Shown here: positions 1 to 7,552 of the stretch, one piece after another | How positions within the stretch are numbered: position 1 is the first letter of the stretch | Layout of the letters: each line of letters begins with the position of its first letter | Origin: Competibacteraceae bacterium UBA6584 | Lineage (GTDB): Bacteria; Pseudomonadota; Gammaproteobacteria; Competibacterales; Competibacteraceae | Assembly: GCA_002433805.1 (NCBI GenBank) | Contig: DJIW01000123.1 | Location: 698 to 23,597, forward strand | DNA length: 22,900 nucleotides | Direction: 5' to 3' | The notes under the pieces: model-generated | What the model saw: the letters and a program-made list of their open reading frames with translations, nothing else | What the model was told of the DNA's origin: nothing | The model's database searches: none | Made by a program: the position numbers and the translations under genes

Positions 1-624
1 GCTGAAACGCGGGCGATTTTGGAGCAGATCGCCCGAGGCATCCGCGCCTTCCATCGGCTAGACATGCTGCACCGGGATTTAAAGCCGGAGAATATCCACA
101 TCGACCGGCACGGTACGGTTCGGCTGATCGATTTCGGTTCAGCGAAAATCGGCGGCGCCGCTGAAATCGCCTCGGTCATCGCGCAAACCGATCTGCTCGG
201 CACCCGCCACTACACCGCCCCGGAGGTATTGCGCGGCGAGCCCGCCACCACTGTCTCCGATCTGTTCGCCTTCGGCGTCATCGCCTACGAGCTGCTGACC
301 GGCGGCTTGCCCTACCGCGAAAGTTCTGATGCGCAAATCAACGCCAAGCGGCTCGCCCGGCGGCCCTATCGCTCCGCCCGCGCCGCCCGACCGGATTTAC
401 CCCTGTGGGTGGATGGCGCGTTGGAAAAAGCGGTGCGTTTCGATCCCGCCCGCCGCTATGCCGTTGAAACGGAATTTTTGTACGATTTGACGCATCCCAG
501 CGCCGAATTCAGCGAGCGCCGCCAGCCTTTGTTGGAACGCAATCCGACCGGCTTTTGGCGGGCGGTGGCGCTGGTGTCGCTGCTGGTCAATTTAGCGTTG
601 CTCTATTGGCTGCATCGCGGTTGA
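1..624 (+). CDS. Membrane-anchored Ser/Thr protein kinase, C-terminal part (probably PP2C-kinase fusion)
   Basis: The frame is open to the left edge, so the N-terminus is missing. What remains is the C-lobe of a Hanks-type protein kinase: the catalytic loop HRDLKPEN (asparagine and catalytic aspartate present), the DFG metal-binding motif in LIDFGSAKI, and the APE motif in YTAPEVLRG, followed by the conserved SDLFAFGVIAYELLTG helix. A single hydrophobic segment near the C-terminus (AVALVSLLVNLALLYWL) followed by HRG predicts a tail anchor with the kinase in the cytoplasm. The wording of the activation loop (LLGTRHYTAPE) and the tail helix resemble the gammaproteobacterial bifunctional proteins in which a PP2C-type phosphatase precedes the kinase. 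The phosphatase part, if present, lies outside the window, so this is inference. Substrates are unknown. Confidence 0.9.
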   Translation, partial: AETRAILEQIARGIRAFHRLDMLHRDLKPENIHIDRHGTVRLIDFGSAKIGGAAEIASVIAQTDLLGTRHYTAPEVLRGEPATTVSDLFAFGVIAYELLTGGLPYRESSDAQINAKRLARRPYRSARAARPDLPLWVDGALEKAVRFDPARRYAVETEFLYDLTHPSAEFSERRQPLLERNPTGFWRAVALVSLLVNLALLYWLHRG

Positions 625-695
625 GCCGAACAAACTGCTGTCGATTTAAGCTGTCGAGCGCTGTCGCCCGCGTCGTCCATTTGCAATAATCGCTC

Positions 696-1016
696 ATGTC
701 CGCCCGAATGCCGCCTCGTTTTCGCCCATCCAATATAGTGTTGACCCTGCTTGCGGTGCTGCTGGCGCTGTTGGGGCTGACGATGACCGGCGCGGCGCGG
801 CGCTCGCAACAGGCCGATCGCGCGGCGGCAGACCGGGCGCTGGTCCGCGAACTCGGCTTGACGGACCTTAGCCTGTTCACCGAGGCGCGCTACGGCCGCC
901 ACCTCAGCCAAGCCGACCGGCACAGCGCTTTTCAAGACCATCCGGCGGCGCTGGAGCATTTTCCCTCTGGCGGGCTACTCCCGCCGCCGCCCCATCTCGC
1001 GCCCGATCCGCGTTGA
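696..1016 (+). CDS. Small conserved membrane protein of unknown function
   Basis: This is a 106-residue protein with one N-terminal hydrophobic segment (NIVLTLLAVLLALLGLTMTG) followed by a basic stretch and a soluble tail of about 75 residues. The tail contains LTDLSLFTEARYGRHLSQ and ends in FPSGGLLPPPPHLAPDPR. I believe this tail pattern (LTDL.LFTEARY.RH.SQAD, then ALEHFPSG.L..PPPHL) recurs in gammaproteobacterial hypothetical proteins, but I cannot verify that here. A second ATG lies 12 bases downstream in the same frame, and neither start has a convincing ribosome binding site. The gene starts 71 bases after the kinase on the same strand and converges with the lipocalin gene, whose stop codon is only a few bases away. 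The predicted topology is one membrane helix with a periplasmic tail. Its function is unknown. Confidence 0.7.
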   Translation: MSARMPPRFRPSNIVLTLLAVLLALLGLTMTGAARRSQQADRAAADRALVRELGLTDLSLFTEARYGRHLSQADRHSAFQDHPAALEHFPSGGLLPPPPHLAPDPR

Positions 1017-1018
1017 AT

Positions 1019-1552
1019 TCAGGCGTCGTCGCGATCTTGGCGCACCCAGATCAGCTGTTCGGTGGCAAAGCCCAACGCCTTGGCTTGCTTCAGCAAATCG
1101 TCCAACACGGCGGGCGGCAGCCGCCGGCTCCGCGCTAGAATCCACAGATAATCCCGGTTGGGGCCGCTGATCATGACATGGGAATACTCGATCTTATCCA
1201 GAGCGATGATGTGGTAGCCTCCGTAAAACGGACCGAAAAAAGATACTTTCAAGGAACCGACCGTCGGGTCGCCGGTGAAATAGGCGCGCCCCTCCGCTTC
1301 CTTCCAAGCGCCCGCGCGGTCGTTGTATCCTCGGTTCAACACCCGGACCCCGCCGTCGTCGCGCAAGCTGTAGGTCGCGCTGATGTCGCTCAGACCGCGC
1401 TCGAAAGGATGGTCCAAGCGCGCGATTTCGTACCACTTGCCGAGATAGCGGTTCAGCTCGAAGCCGGAAACGGGCGTCACGCCGCCGGGCGGCGCGACCG
1501 CGCAGCCGGCGAGCGACAACAGCAGCAACCCCAGCATTGTTTTCATCGTCAT
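1019..1552 (-). CDS. blc: Outer-membrane lipocalin lipoprotein (Blc-like)
   Basis: A lipocalin is an eight-stranded barrel that binds fatty acids or lysophospholipids; bacterial Blc sits on the inner face of the outer membrane. The N-terminus is a lipoprotein signal with the lipobox LAGC, giving a lipidated cysteine at residue 17 of the longest form. Next comes the family signature YLGKWYEIARLDHPFERGL (the GxW motif), then SATYSLRDDGGVRVLNRGY. Near the C-terminus YLWILARSRRLPP matches the final strand and helix of Blc. The 177-residue length is normal for the family. Two ATG codons are possible: GGAG lies 4 bases before the first and 10 before the second (MKTMLG), so the second start may be the real one. 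The gene stands alone on this strand. Confidence 0.95.
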   Translation of the reverse strand: MTMKTMLGLLLLSLAGCAVAPPGGVTPVSGFELNRYLGKWYEIARLDHPFERGLSDISATYSLRDDGGVRVLNRGYNDRAGAWKEAEGRAYFTGDPTVGSLKVSFFGPFYGGYHIIALDKIEYSHVMISGPNRDYLWILARSRRLPPAVLDDLLKQAKALGFATEQLIWVRQDRDDA

Positions 1553-1642
1553 GACACTCCATGAGTTCGTTGGAAGCGTTCGATCTTACTCGCCATCGAC
1601 CAGTCGCCGCAGCACCTCTTGCCAATCTTGAATGAATCGCCC

Positions 1643-2779
1643 ATGCGCGCTTCGCTCGAACGACAAAAATATCTGATCGACTACACCCTCGCCTCGCTGC
1701 TGCGGCGCAAAACCCGCAATCTCGGCCTGCTGCTGGTCTATACCCTGCTGGTCTTTTTATTCGCCTCGGTCTTGCTGCTCGGCCAGGCCCTGCGGCGGGA
1801 AGCGGCAACGTTGTTGCAAGACGCGCCGGAGGTGATCGTGCAGCGAACCGTCGCGGGGCGGCACGACCTGCTGCCGGCGGATTGGCTCGATCACTTGCGC
1901 CAAATTCGCGGCGTCAGCGAGGCGCGCGGCCGACTGTGGGGCTATTACTACGATCCGGCGGTCAAGGCCAATTACACCGTGATGGCGGCTCCGGAACGGC
2001 CGCTGGCCGAGGGCGAAATCCTGATCGGCGCGACGCTGGCGCGGGTCCGTGGGATCGGGGTCGGCGACGTGTTCAGCCTGCGCGCCGCCGGCGGCCCGCC
2101 GGCGCTGTTTAAGGTGGCGGGAATCCTGGAGCCGTCTTCGGAACTGCTGAGCGCCGATTTGCTGCTGCTGTCCGAAACCGGTTTTCGCGCGCTGTTCCAG
2201 CTCCCGCCGGAGCGCTACACCGACGCCGTGCTGACCGTGCGCAACCCGCGCGAGGCGGGCACAATCGCCCAGAAAATCGCGCTGTCCTTGCCTTCCAGCC
2301 GGCCGATCCTGCGCTCGGAAATTTTGCGCACCTACGATGCGGTGTTCGACTGGCGCGAGAGCATGACCTTTCTGGCGCTCGGCGCGCCGCTGCTGGCGTT
2401 TGCGATCCTGGCTTGGGACAAGGCCGCCGGCTTGAGCGCCGAGGAAAAACGCGAAATCGGCATCCTCAAGGCCATCGGCTGGGAAACCGGCGACATCTTG
2501 CGGATGAAGCTGTGGGAAGGCGCGCTGCTGTCGCTGACCGCCTTTTTGCTCGGCTATCTGCTGGCCTGGTGGCAGGTGTTTCACGGCGGCGCTCGCTTGT
2601 TCGCGCCGGTGTTGAAAGGCTGGGCGGTGCTGTATCCCGACTTTCGGCTGACCCCGACTGTCGAGTTGCGTCAAATCCTGGTGTTGCTGGCGGTGACCGT
2701 CGCGCCGTACATCATCGCCACGCTGGTTCCGGGCTGGCGGGCGGCGATTGCCGATCCCGACGCGGCGATGCGCGGATGA
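1643..2779 (+). CDS. ABC transporter permease, FtsX/MacB-like
   Basis: This is an inner-membrane permease of the FtsX/MacB type, which usually serves export or mechanotransmission. It has an N-terminal helix (LGLLLVYTLLVFLFASVLLLG), an extracytoplasmic domain of about 200 residues, and three more helices in the C-terminal third. The FtsX core is recognisable in EEKREIGILKAIGWETGDIL, the coupling region between helices 2 and 3. I chose the ATG at 1643 (MRASLERQKY). The frame can be extended to a TTG at 1619, but that would add an unremarkable eight residues without a better ribosome site. The stop overlaps the start of the ATPase gene as ATGA, so translation is likely coupled. The substrate is unknown. 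The partner ATPase downstream is damaged, so this transporter may no longer work. Confidence 0.9.
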   Translation: MRASLERQKYLIDYTLASLLRRKTRNLGLLLVYTLLVFLFASVLLLGQALRREAATLLQDAPEVIVQRTVAGRHDLLPADWLDHLRQIRGVSEARGRLWGYYYDPAVKANYTVMAAPERPLAEGEILIGATLARVRGIGVGDVFSLRAAGGPPALFKVAGILEPSSELLSADLLLLSETGFRALFQLPPERYTDAVLTVRNPREAGTIAQKIALSLPSSRPILRSEILRTYDAVFDWRESMTFLALGAPLLAFAILAWDKAAGLSAEEKREIGILKAIGWETGDILRMKLWEGALLSLTAFLLGYLLAWWQVFHGGARLFAPVLKGWAVLYPDFRLTPTVELRQILVLLAVTVAPYIIATLVPGWRAAIADPDAAMRG

Positions 2780-3525
2780 TCGAACTGCGGGCCGTCAGCA
2801 AGCGGTTCAATCAAGGCCGGCCGAACGAGTGTCGGGCGCTGGCGGACATCGACCTGCGGCTGGAACGGGGCGGCGTCACCGTGTTCACCGGTCCCAGCGG
2901 CTCCGGAAAGACTACTCTGCTGACCCTGATCGGCTGTCTGGCCCGACCGACCAGCGGCCGAATCGTGCTCGACGGCCAACTGTTGTCCAACCTGCCGGAG
3001 CGGTTTTTGACCGAGGTGCGGCGGCACACTTTCGGCTTCGTGTTCCAGCAATTCAATTTGATTCGGGGTCTGACGGTGTTGGAAAACGTGATGCTGCCGG
3101 CCTATCCGCTGGGCCGGCCCCATCGGGCGCTGACGGCTGGCGCGCGGGCGCTGCTGGAGCGCTTCGATCTGGAGCCGAAAGCCGATAGCAAGGTCGAATG
3201 GTTGTCCGGCGGCGAGGCGCAGCGAACCGCCCTGGCCCGCGCCTTGATCAACGATCCGGCGGTGCTCGTCGCCGACGAACCGACCGCCAATCTCGACAGC
3301 CGTTTATCGCGCGAGGTGCTGGGCTTGCTGGTTTTTCCTGGCGGCGTTGTGGCTGCTGCTGAATCGGGTCGACAACCGAGCTTACGATTATCCGCTGGTG
3401 CGGCTGAAATACGCGCTGCTGCTGGCCCTCGCGCCGCTGACCGCCGCCGAAGCGACGGTGCAAACCCTGTTTTTTCTGGGCCTGAAACCCGATGTCATCA
3501 CCTCGTGTTGCGGCTCGCTGTTTAG
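2776..3525 (+). pseudogene. ABC transporter ATP-binding protein, C-terminus lost (LolD/MacB type)
   Basis: The first 184 or so residues are a normal ABC ATPase: Walker A GPSGSGKT at 39-46, Q-loop FVFQQFNLI, signature LSGGEAQR at 143-150, Walker B LVADEPTANLDS with the catalytic Glu at 168, and the D-loop after it. After LSREVLGLL the reading frame stops looking like an ATPase. The remaining 60-odd residues are an out-of-frame reading of the following membrane-protein gene, up to a stop at 3525. The switch (H-loop) histidine, normally about 30 residues after the Walker B glutamate, is absent. I infer a deletion that removed the ATPase end and the start of the next gene. A sequencing or assembly error is the alternative. 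The start codon overlaps the permease stop (ATGA). Confidence 0.8.
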
Positions 3526-4002
3526 CGCGGACAGTCGAGGCGCGGCGGCGGAGCTGGCCGGTTTGCCGCCCAAACCGACGCTGGTCGCGTTTTATGGAAC
3601 GGGAGCGGGGCTGTTGATCTTGGGTTTGGCGTTCCGGCGTCGCCTCCAACTGGGCCGCTGTTCGCCGCCGGCAACGCGCTGGCTTTCGGGGTCGCCATCG
3701 CCGCCATCATCGCCGTCATCTCCTTGTATGTGTATGAAAATCCGAACCATCATTGCCCGTTTTGTTTGTTGAAGTCGGGCTACGGCTACCTCGGTTACGC
3801 GCTTTATCCGCCGCTGTTCGTGGCGACCGCCGCCGGCCTGGGCGCGGGCGCGATCGCGCCGCTGCGGGACATTAAAAGCTTGCAAGCCGTCATTCCCGGC
3901 GAGATCCGGCGCTTGATCCAACTTTGGCTGTACGGCTTTGGAGGGTTCTATCTGCTCGCAACCTGGCTGATGCTGCGCTCGAATCTGGTGTTGCTCGGTT
4001 AG
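3320..4002 (+). pseudogene. Polytopic membrane protein with CC and CPFC motifs, truncated and frameshifted
   Basis: Two frames together spell one hydrophobic protein of about six membrane segments. The first part (from about 3320) reads LAALWLLLNRVDNRAYDYPL, then a helix, then VITSCCGSLFSADS, and ends at GLLILGLAFRR. The reading must then shift by one base near 3635-3655 to continue as GPLFAAGNALAFGVAIAAII, then ENPNHHCPFCLLKSGYGYLG and two further helices to the stop at 4000-4002. The start is missing: the gene emerges from inside the truncated ATPase gene without a plausible start codon or ribosome site. The vicinal CC and the CPFC (CxxC) next to HH suggest a thiol-redox or metal-handling role, as in VKOR-like or copper-trafficking membrane proteins. 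That is only a motif-level guess. It was probably the third gene of the permease-ATPase operon. Confidence 0.65.
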
Positions 4003-4050
4003 AATCACCGACATTCCCGCTTTCCGCCGCCGACCCCTGGAGTCCTTGCG

Positions 4051-5241
4051 CTGACCCATCCTCCCCTTTCCTGGTTGCTGCTGCTCGGCGCGTTGATCGC
4101 CTTCGCCCCGATGTCGATCGACATGTATTTGCCGGGCCTGCCCGCCATCGCCGCCGAATTCGGGGCCGCGCCGTCCGCCGCGCAATTCACCCTATCGAGT
4201 TTCTTTATCGGCTTGGCGCTCGGTCAAGCCGTTCATGGCCCATTGGCCGACCGCTTCGGCCGCAAACCGCCGCTGTACGCCGGTTTGTCGCTTTACGTGG
4301 CCGCCTCGCTCGGCTGCGCGCTGGCCCCCGACATCCTGACGCTGACGGCGCTGCGGTTTTTCCAGGCGGCGGGGGGATGCGCCGGGGTGGTGATCGCCCG
4401 CGCGGTGGTCAGAGACCGGTTCGACGCGCAAACCTCGGCGCGGATTTATTCGCTGTTGATGCTGGTGATGGGGCTTGCGCCAATTCTGGCCCCGCTGCTC
4501 GGCGGCTGGTTGCTGATATTGGCGAGCTGGCGCGCGATTTTTATCGTGCTGGCGCTGTTCGGTCTGGCCTGCCTGCTCGCGACCTGGCGCTATCTGCCGG
4601 AAACCCGGCCGCCCGGCACTGTCGGCGGCGGCCTCGGCGCGACCTTGCGCACCTACGGCGACTTGCTGCGGGATCGCGCTTTTTTGGGTTACACCTTGAG
4701 CGGCGGCTTCGCCCAGGCCGGGCTGTTCGCCTACATCACCGGCTCGCCGCACGTCTTTATCGAAGGCTACGGCGTGCCGGCGCAAGCGTACGGTTGGCTG
4801 TTTGGACTGAATGCGCTGGGCCTGATCGCCAGTTCGCAGATCAACCGCCGGTTGCTGCTGCGCCGCAGCGCCGATGCGATCTTGCGCCGCGCCAACCGCG
4901 CGACGGTGCTGTTGGGCTTGGCGCTGCTGGCGGTCGCGGCGAGCGGTCGCGGCGGTTTGCCGGCGCTGTTGGTTCCGCTGTTTGGCTATCTCGCCAGCCT
5001 CGGTTTCACCGCGCCGAACGCGCTGGCCAGCGCGCTGGCGAAACAAGGCGCGCGCGCGGGCAGCGCCTCGGCGTTGATCGGCACTCTACAGTTCGGCTTG
5101 GCGACCGTTTCGAGCCTGCTGGTCGGCCTGCTCGGCGGCGGTTCGGCCTTGTCGATGGCGGCGGTGATCGCCGGATGCGGGCTGTCGGCTTACCTCGCCC
5201 ACCGCCTGCTGGTCGGTGACGGGCGCGCGGTCGCTCAGTAG
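4051..5241 (+). CDS. Bcr/CflA-family drug resistance MFS transporter
   Basis: This is a twelve-helix proton-driven exporter of the DHA1 Bcr/CflA type. The Bcr hallmark MSIDMYLPGLPAIAAEFG follows the first helix. Motif A is present as GPLADRFGRKPPLYAG in the loop between helices 2 and 3, and motif C-like glycines occur in helix 5 (GLAPILAPLLGGWLL). The start is unusual. The first conventional start in frame is a TTG at 4075, inside the first helix. A CTG at 4051 has GGAG eight bases upstream and gives a natural N-terminus (THPPLSWLLLLGALIAFAP). I prefer 4051, giving 396 residues, close to the family's usual 390-400. The gene begins 49 bases after the damaged membrane-protein gene. The substrate cannot be read from sequence; Bcr relatives export bicyclomycin, sulfonamides or chloramphenicol. 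Confidence 0.93.
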   Translation: MTHPPLSWLLLLGALIAFAPMSIDMYLPGLPAIAAEFGAAPSAAQFTLSSFFIGLALGQAVHGPLADRFGRKPPLYAGLSLYVAASLGCALAPDILTLTALRFFQAAGGCAGVVIARAVVRDRFDAQTSARIYSLLMLVMGLAPILAPLLGGWLLILASWRAIFIVLALFGLACLLATWRYLPETRPPGTVGGGLGATLRTYGDLLRDRAFLGYTLSGGFAQAGLFAYITGSPHVFIEGYGVPAQAYGWLFGLNALGLIASSQINRRLLLRRSADAILRRANRATVLLGLALLAVAASGRGGLPALLVPLFGYLASLGFTAPNALASALAKQGARAGSASALIGTLQFGLATVSSLLVGLLGGGSALSMAAVIAGCGLSAYLAHRLLVGDGRAVAQ

Positions 5242-5579
5242 TTGCTGCGGTAAGTCGGGCTCCATTTTTCGCGGATCAGGTCGTGTTGGCCGCTGAAGGT
5301 GGAGCACTTGGTATTGGCGTAAAATTCGTATTTGCGGTTGTTGAGAAATTGCAGCGGGTCGCCGGTCAGCCGGGCCCACTTATAGCAAGTGCCGAAGGAA
5401 ATATCGTCTTCGTATTCCCAGGTATCGGCTGCTTTATTGAGGGTCTTGACGATGCAGCAGCCGTAGCGTTCGTTCTGCTTGAGGGTGAAGCGTTCCGTGA
5501 AGCCGTTCGCCATGCTGGGAGAAGCGATTTGCGTCAAGGAAAGGGCCAGCCCGGCCAGCCAGACCATCGGTTTGTTCAT
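5235..5579 (-). CDS. Small secreted cysteine-containing protein of unknown function
   Basis: This is a 114-residue protein with a clear Sec signal peptide: MNKPMVWLAGLALSLTQIASPSMA with cleavage expected after SMA. The mature part of about 90 residues contains four cysteines (a CC pair in YGCCIVKTL, one in SFGTCYKW, one in NTKCSTF), which would allow two disulfides in the periplasm or outside the cell. It is rich in aromatic and charged residues and has no membrane segment. The ATG has a good ribosome site on the minus strand (GGGAG, eight bases upstream). The 3' end overlaps the end of the MFS exporter gene by seven bases, tail to tail. I do not recognise the family. Confidence 0.75.
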   Translation of the reverse strand: MNKPMVWLAGLALSLTQIASPSMANGFTERFTLKQNERYGCCIVKTLNKAADTWEYEDDISFGTCYKWARLTGDPLQFLNNRKYEFYANTKCSTFSGQHDLIREKWSPTYRSNY

Positions 5580-5910
5580 GCGATTTGCTCCCTGGTGTTG
5601 CGACTGTTTCGCAAGATTATCAATTCAGTATAGGATAAGCTCGAAAACGCCAACGGCACAATACGCACCATACAAAGTTATTGCGTTAGATGGGGGGGTG
5701 AACTCGTTAGTATTGGCAAAATCGACCCTACAGCGAGAAAGCGAGCGACCTCCATTCCTATCCGACATTCGGCGATCAGGGCCGGTGCGTCGCTTCCGAT
5801 AAAGCATTCGACGGCAGATTTATTTTATAAATAATTGAATATAAAATATTTTAACAGTATTTGCGCACTCTGTCCGGATACAAATCGCTTTTGATTGATA
5901 AACGCACATC
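5580..5910. other. Intergenic region between divergent genes, AT-rich near the LacI gene
   Basis: This gap separates two divergently transcribed genes and must hold the start signals of both. The stretch 5815-5860 is strikingly AT-rich against the GC-rich surroundings and contains TTGAAT at 5835-5840 with a weak TATTTG 17 bases later, a possible promoter for the LacI gene. A run of seven G lies at 5691-5697. Short ORFs here look like chance. No convincing operator palindrome was found. Confidence 0.4.
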
Positions 5911-6951
5911 ATGGTGACTTTGAAAGATATCGGCCGCCGTCTGGGCCTTTCGGTGACTCAAGTCAGCCGGGCGCTCGGGGGATATTCCGACGTCAGCGAT
6001 GAGACCCGAAAGCGCGTCGAAGACGCGGTGCGACAACTCGGCTATCACCCTAATCCGACCGCGCTAAAGCTTCGATCCGGGCGTTCTGGCATCGTCGGGC
6101 TCGTCGTATCCGAGAATTCCGAACAGGAAGAGAGCAATATTCTGTTGGAGATTCTTCTCGGTCTAGCCGCCGAATTTTGGAAACGCGACGTGCTCGTCGT
6201 CCTGAACGTTATGCCCAAGACCGGAAAGACGGTCGATTCCTACACGCGGTTATTTCAGCAAGGGGCCGTCGATGGATTTGTGGTTGTCAGTCCCAGCTCC
6301 GACCCCATGGGAATCGATTTTCTGATGCGGGCCAAGGTTCCGTTCGTAACGCATGGCCGCGACAGAGCACAGCCTCAATACTCTTTCGTCGATCTCGACA
6401 ACCGCGCGGTCGGAAACCTCATGGCGTCACGGCTGGTTACGCTCGGCCACAAGGACATCGCCTTTATCGACGGCCCGGAAAACAGCTATTCGGCGCAAGA
6501 GCGCTTGTCGAGCCTATACAACGTGCTTGCCGAATATCGGATCGAGCCAAAAGATGAATTTATTCACCGCGGGATTATGACCGAGCATTTCGGGCAGAGC
6601 GCCGCAAAAAGTTTGTTCCGAAGCTCCAAGCCCCCCCCGACGGCGATCATCGTCGGCAATATGGTGCTCGCCACCGGCGTGATGCGGGCTTTGCGGGAAC
6701 TTGGCCTGTCGGTTCCTGCCGACGTTTCTGTCGTGGCGCACGACGACCTTCTGACGCGGTATCCGCGATCAAGCATCAAGCCCGACCTGTCGGGAACCCG
6801 TTCGCCGTTTTCCGATGCCTGGGTCGAAATCGCCGATGGGCTGACGGACGCCATCAACGGTCAGAATTCGCGATCGTTTCAGAAATCGATCTCTCCGCTC
6901 TACGTCGAGGGTCATTCCATTGCGCCGTCGGTGCGGACCCGTTCGCGCTGA
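5911..6951 (+). CDS. LacI-family transcriptional regulator
   Basis: This is a sugar-responsive repressor of 346 residues, the usual LacI/GalR length. The N-terminal helix-turn-helix is TLKDIGRRLGLSVTQVSRAL, followed by the hinge region VSDETRKRVEDAVRQLGYHP, with the hinge helix near NPTALKLRSGRSG. The rest is the periplasmic-binding-protein-like effector domain, beginning IVGLVVSENSEQEE and including the subdomain signature FVDLDNRAVGNLMASRLVTLGHKDIAFIDGP. The ATG at 5911 is followed immediately by GTG, and neither has an obvious ribosome site. It converges with the minus-strand SRPBCC-MFS-USP operon and probably controls sugar uptake there, which is an inference from position. The effector is unknown. 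Confidence 0.93.
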   Translation: MVTLKDIGRRLGLSVTQVSRALGGYSDVSDETRKRVEDAVRQLGYHPNPTALKLRSGRSGIVGLVVSENSEQEESNILLEILLGLAAEFWKRDVLVVLNVMPKTGKTVDSYTRLFQQGAVDGFVVVSPSSDPMGIDFLMRAKVPFVTHGRDRAQPQYSFVDLDNRAVGNLMASRLVTLGHKDIAFIDGPENSYSAQERLSSLYNVLAEYRIEPKDEFIHRGIMTEHFGQSAAKSLFRSSKPPPTAIIVGNMVLATGVMRALRELGLSVPADVSVVAHDDLLTRYPRSSIKPDLSGTRSPFSDAWVEIADGLTDAINGQNSRSFQKSISPLYVEGHSIAPSVRTRSR

Positions 6952-6980
6952 GCGGCGCAAGAACTCGCGGTGCGGGAAGA

Positions 6981-7015
6981 GGGGCGCAACCGATCACACT
7001 GGCCGGCCGCGCCCC
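6981..7015. terminator. Weak inverted repeat between convergent genes
   Basis: GGGGCGC at 6981-6987 pairs with GCGCCCC at 7009-7015 across a 21-base loop. It lies in the short gap between the 3' ends of the LacI gene and the universal stress gene, where a bidirectional terminator would be expected. There is no T-run on either side, so it could equally be chance in GC-rich DNA. Confidence 0.25.
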
Positions 7016-7033
7016 CCGGACCGGAAACGTGCT

Positions 7034-7534
7034 CTAGCCTGCAGCGTCCTCGGGCACCGGGATTTCACCCGACTGGCGAGGGCGAATGATCAGGACGTCG
7101 CACGCGGCTCGATCCACGACTTCGCGCGCCACCGTGCCCAGCAGCCTTTCGACGAAGCTCACATCGGAACGAGCGCCGAGAACCAGAAGCTCGGCGTTCC
7201 GCTGTTTCGCGGTGTCGATCAGCGCGGCGGCGGCGTCGCCTTCGATCATCAGGGCCGCAGCCACCGTGGCGCCGTTCTCGGCCGCCACGGCAACGGCCTT
7301 GGTCAGCGCGTCGTTCGCGGCGGCGCGTCCCAGCACCTCGCCGCCCCGCGCATCGCCGCCGAGCGTGGCGACGTTCTTGGCCTCGTCGCGCCGCGAAAGG
7401 CTGCTGTAGGCGCAAACGATCACCAGATCCGCGTCATCCTGCTTGGCTAGCCAAGCGGCCCGGGCGACCGTCGGTTTGGCCAAGCTGGAGCCGTCGGTCC
7501 CGACGACGATCACATCGTACTCGGTCATGCTCAT
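7034..7534 (-). CDS. Universal stress protein (UspA family)
   Basis: This is a single-domain Usp of 166 residues with an alpha/beta fold. It begins with the typical first strand and loop YDVIVVGTDGSSLAKPTVARA and ends with a strand carrying CDVLIIRP. The nucleotide-binding loop reads GARSDVSFVERLLGTVAREV. It matches the G-x2-G-x9-G-[ST] pattern of ATP-binding Usp proteins except that the second glycine is serine, so ATP binding is plausible but not certain. A strong ribosome site (GGGGAGGA) lies six bases before the ATG, 18 bases after the sugar transporter gene. It is therefore most likely the last gene of the SRPBCC-MFS-USP operon, with a stress role tied to sugar uptake (inferred). Confidence 0.93.
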   Translation of the reverse strand: MSMTEYDVIVVGTDGSSLAKPTVARAAWLAKQDDADLVIVCAYSSLSRRDEAKNVATLGGDARGGEVLGRAAANDALTKAVAVAAENGATVAAALMIEGDAAAALIDTAKQRNAELLVLGARSDVSFVERLLGTVAREVVDRAACDVLIIRPRQSGEIPVPEDAAG

Positions 7535-7552
7535 GGTAAATCCTCCCCACGC

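Noticed and set aside
3924..5219. 431-residue plus-strand frame overlapping the Bcr/CflA exporter
   Set aside because: It is an Arg/Ala-rich out-of-frame reading of the exporter gene without recognisable features.
5691..5697. Run of seven G as a phase-variation tract
   Set aside because: It lies in a non-coding gap far from either start codon and promoter spacing, so there is no sign that it switches a gene.
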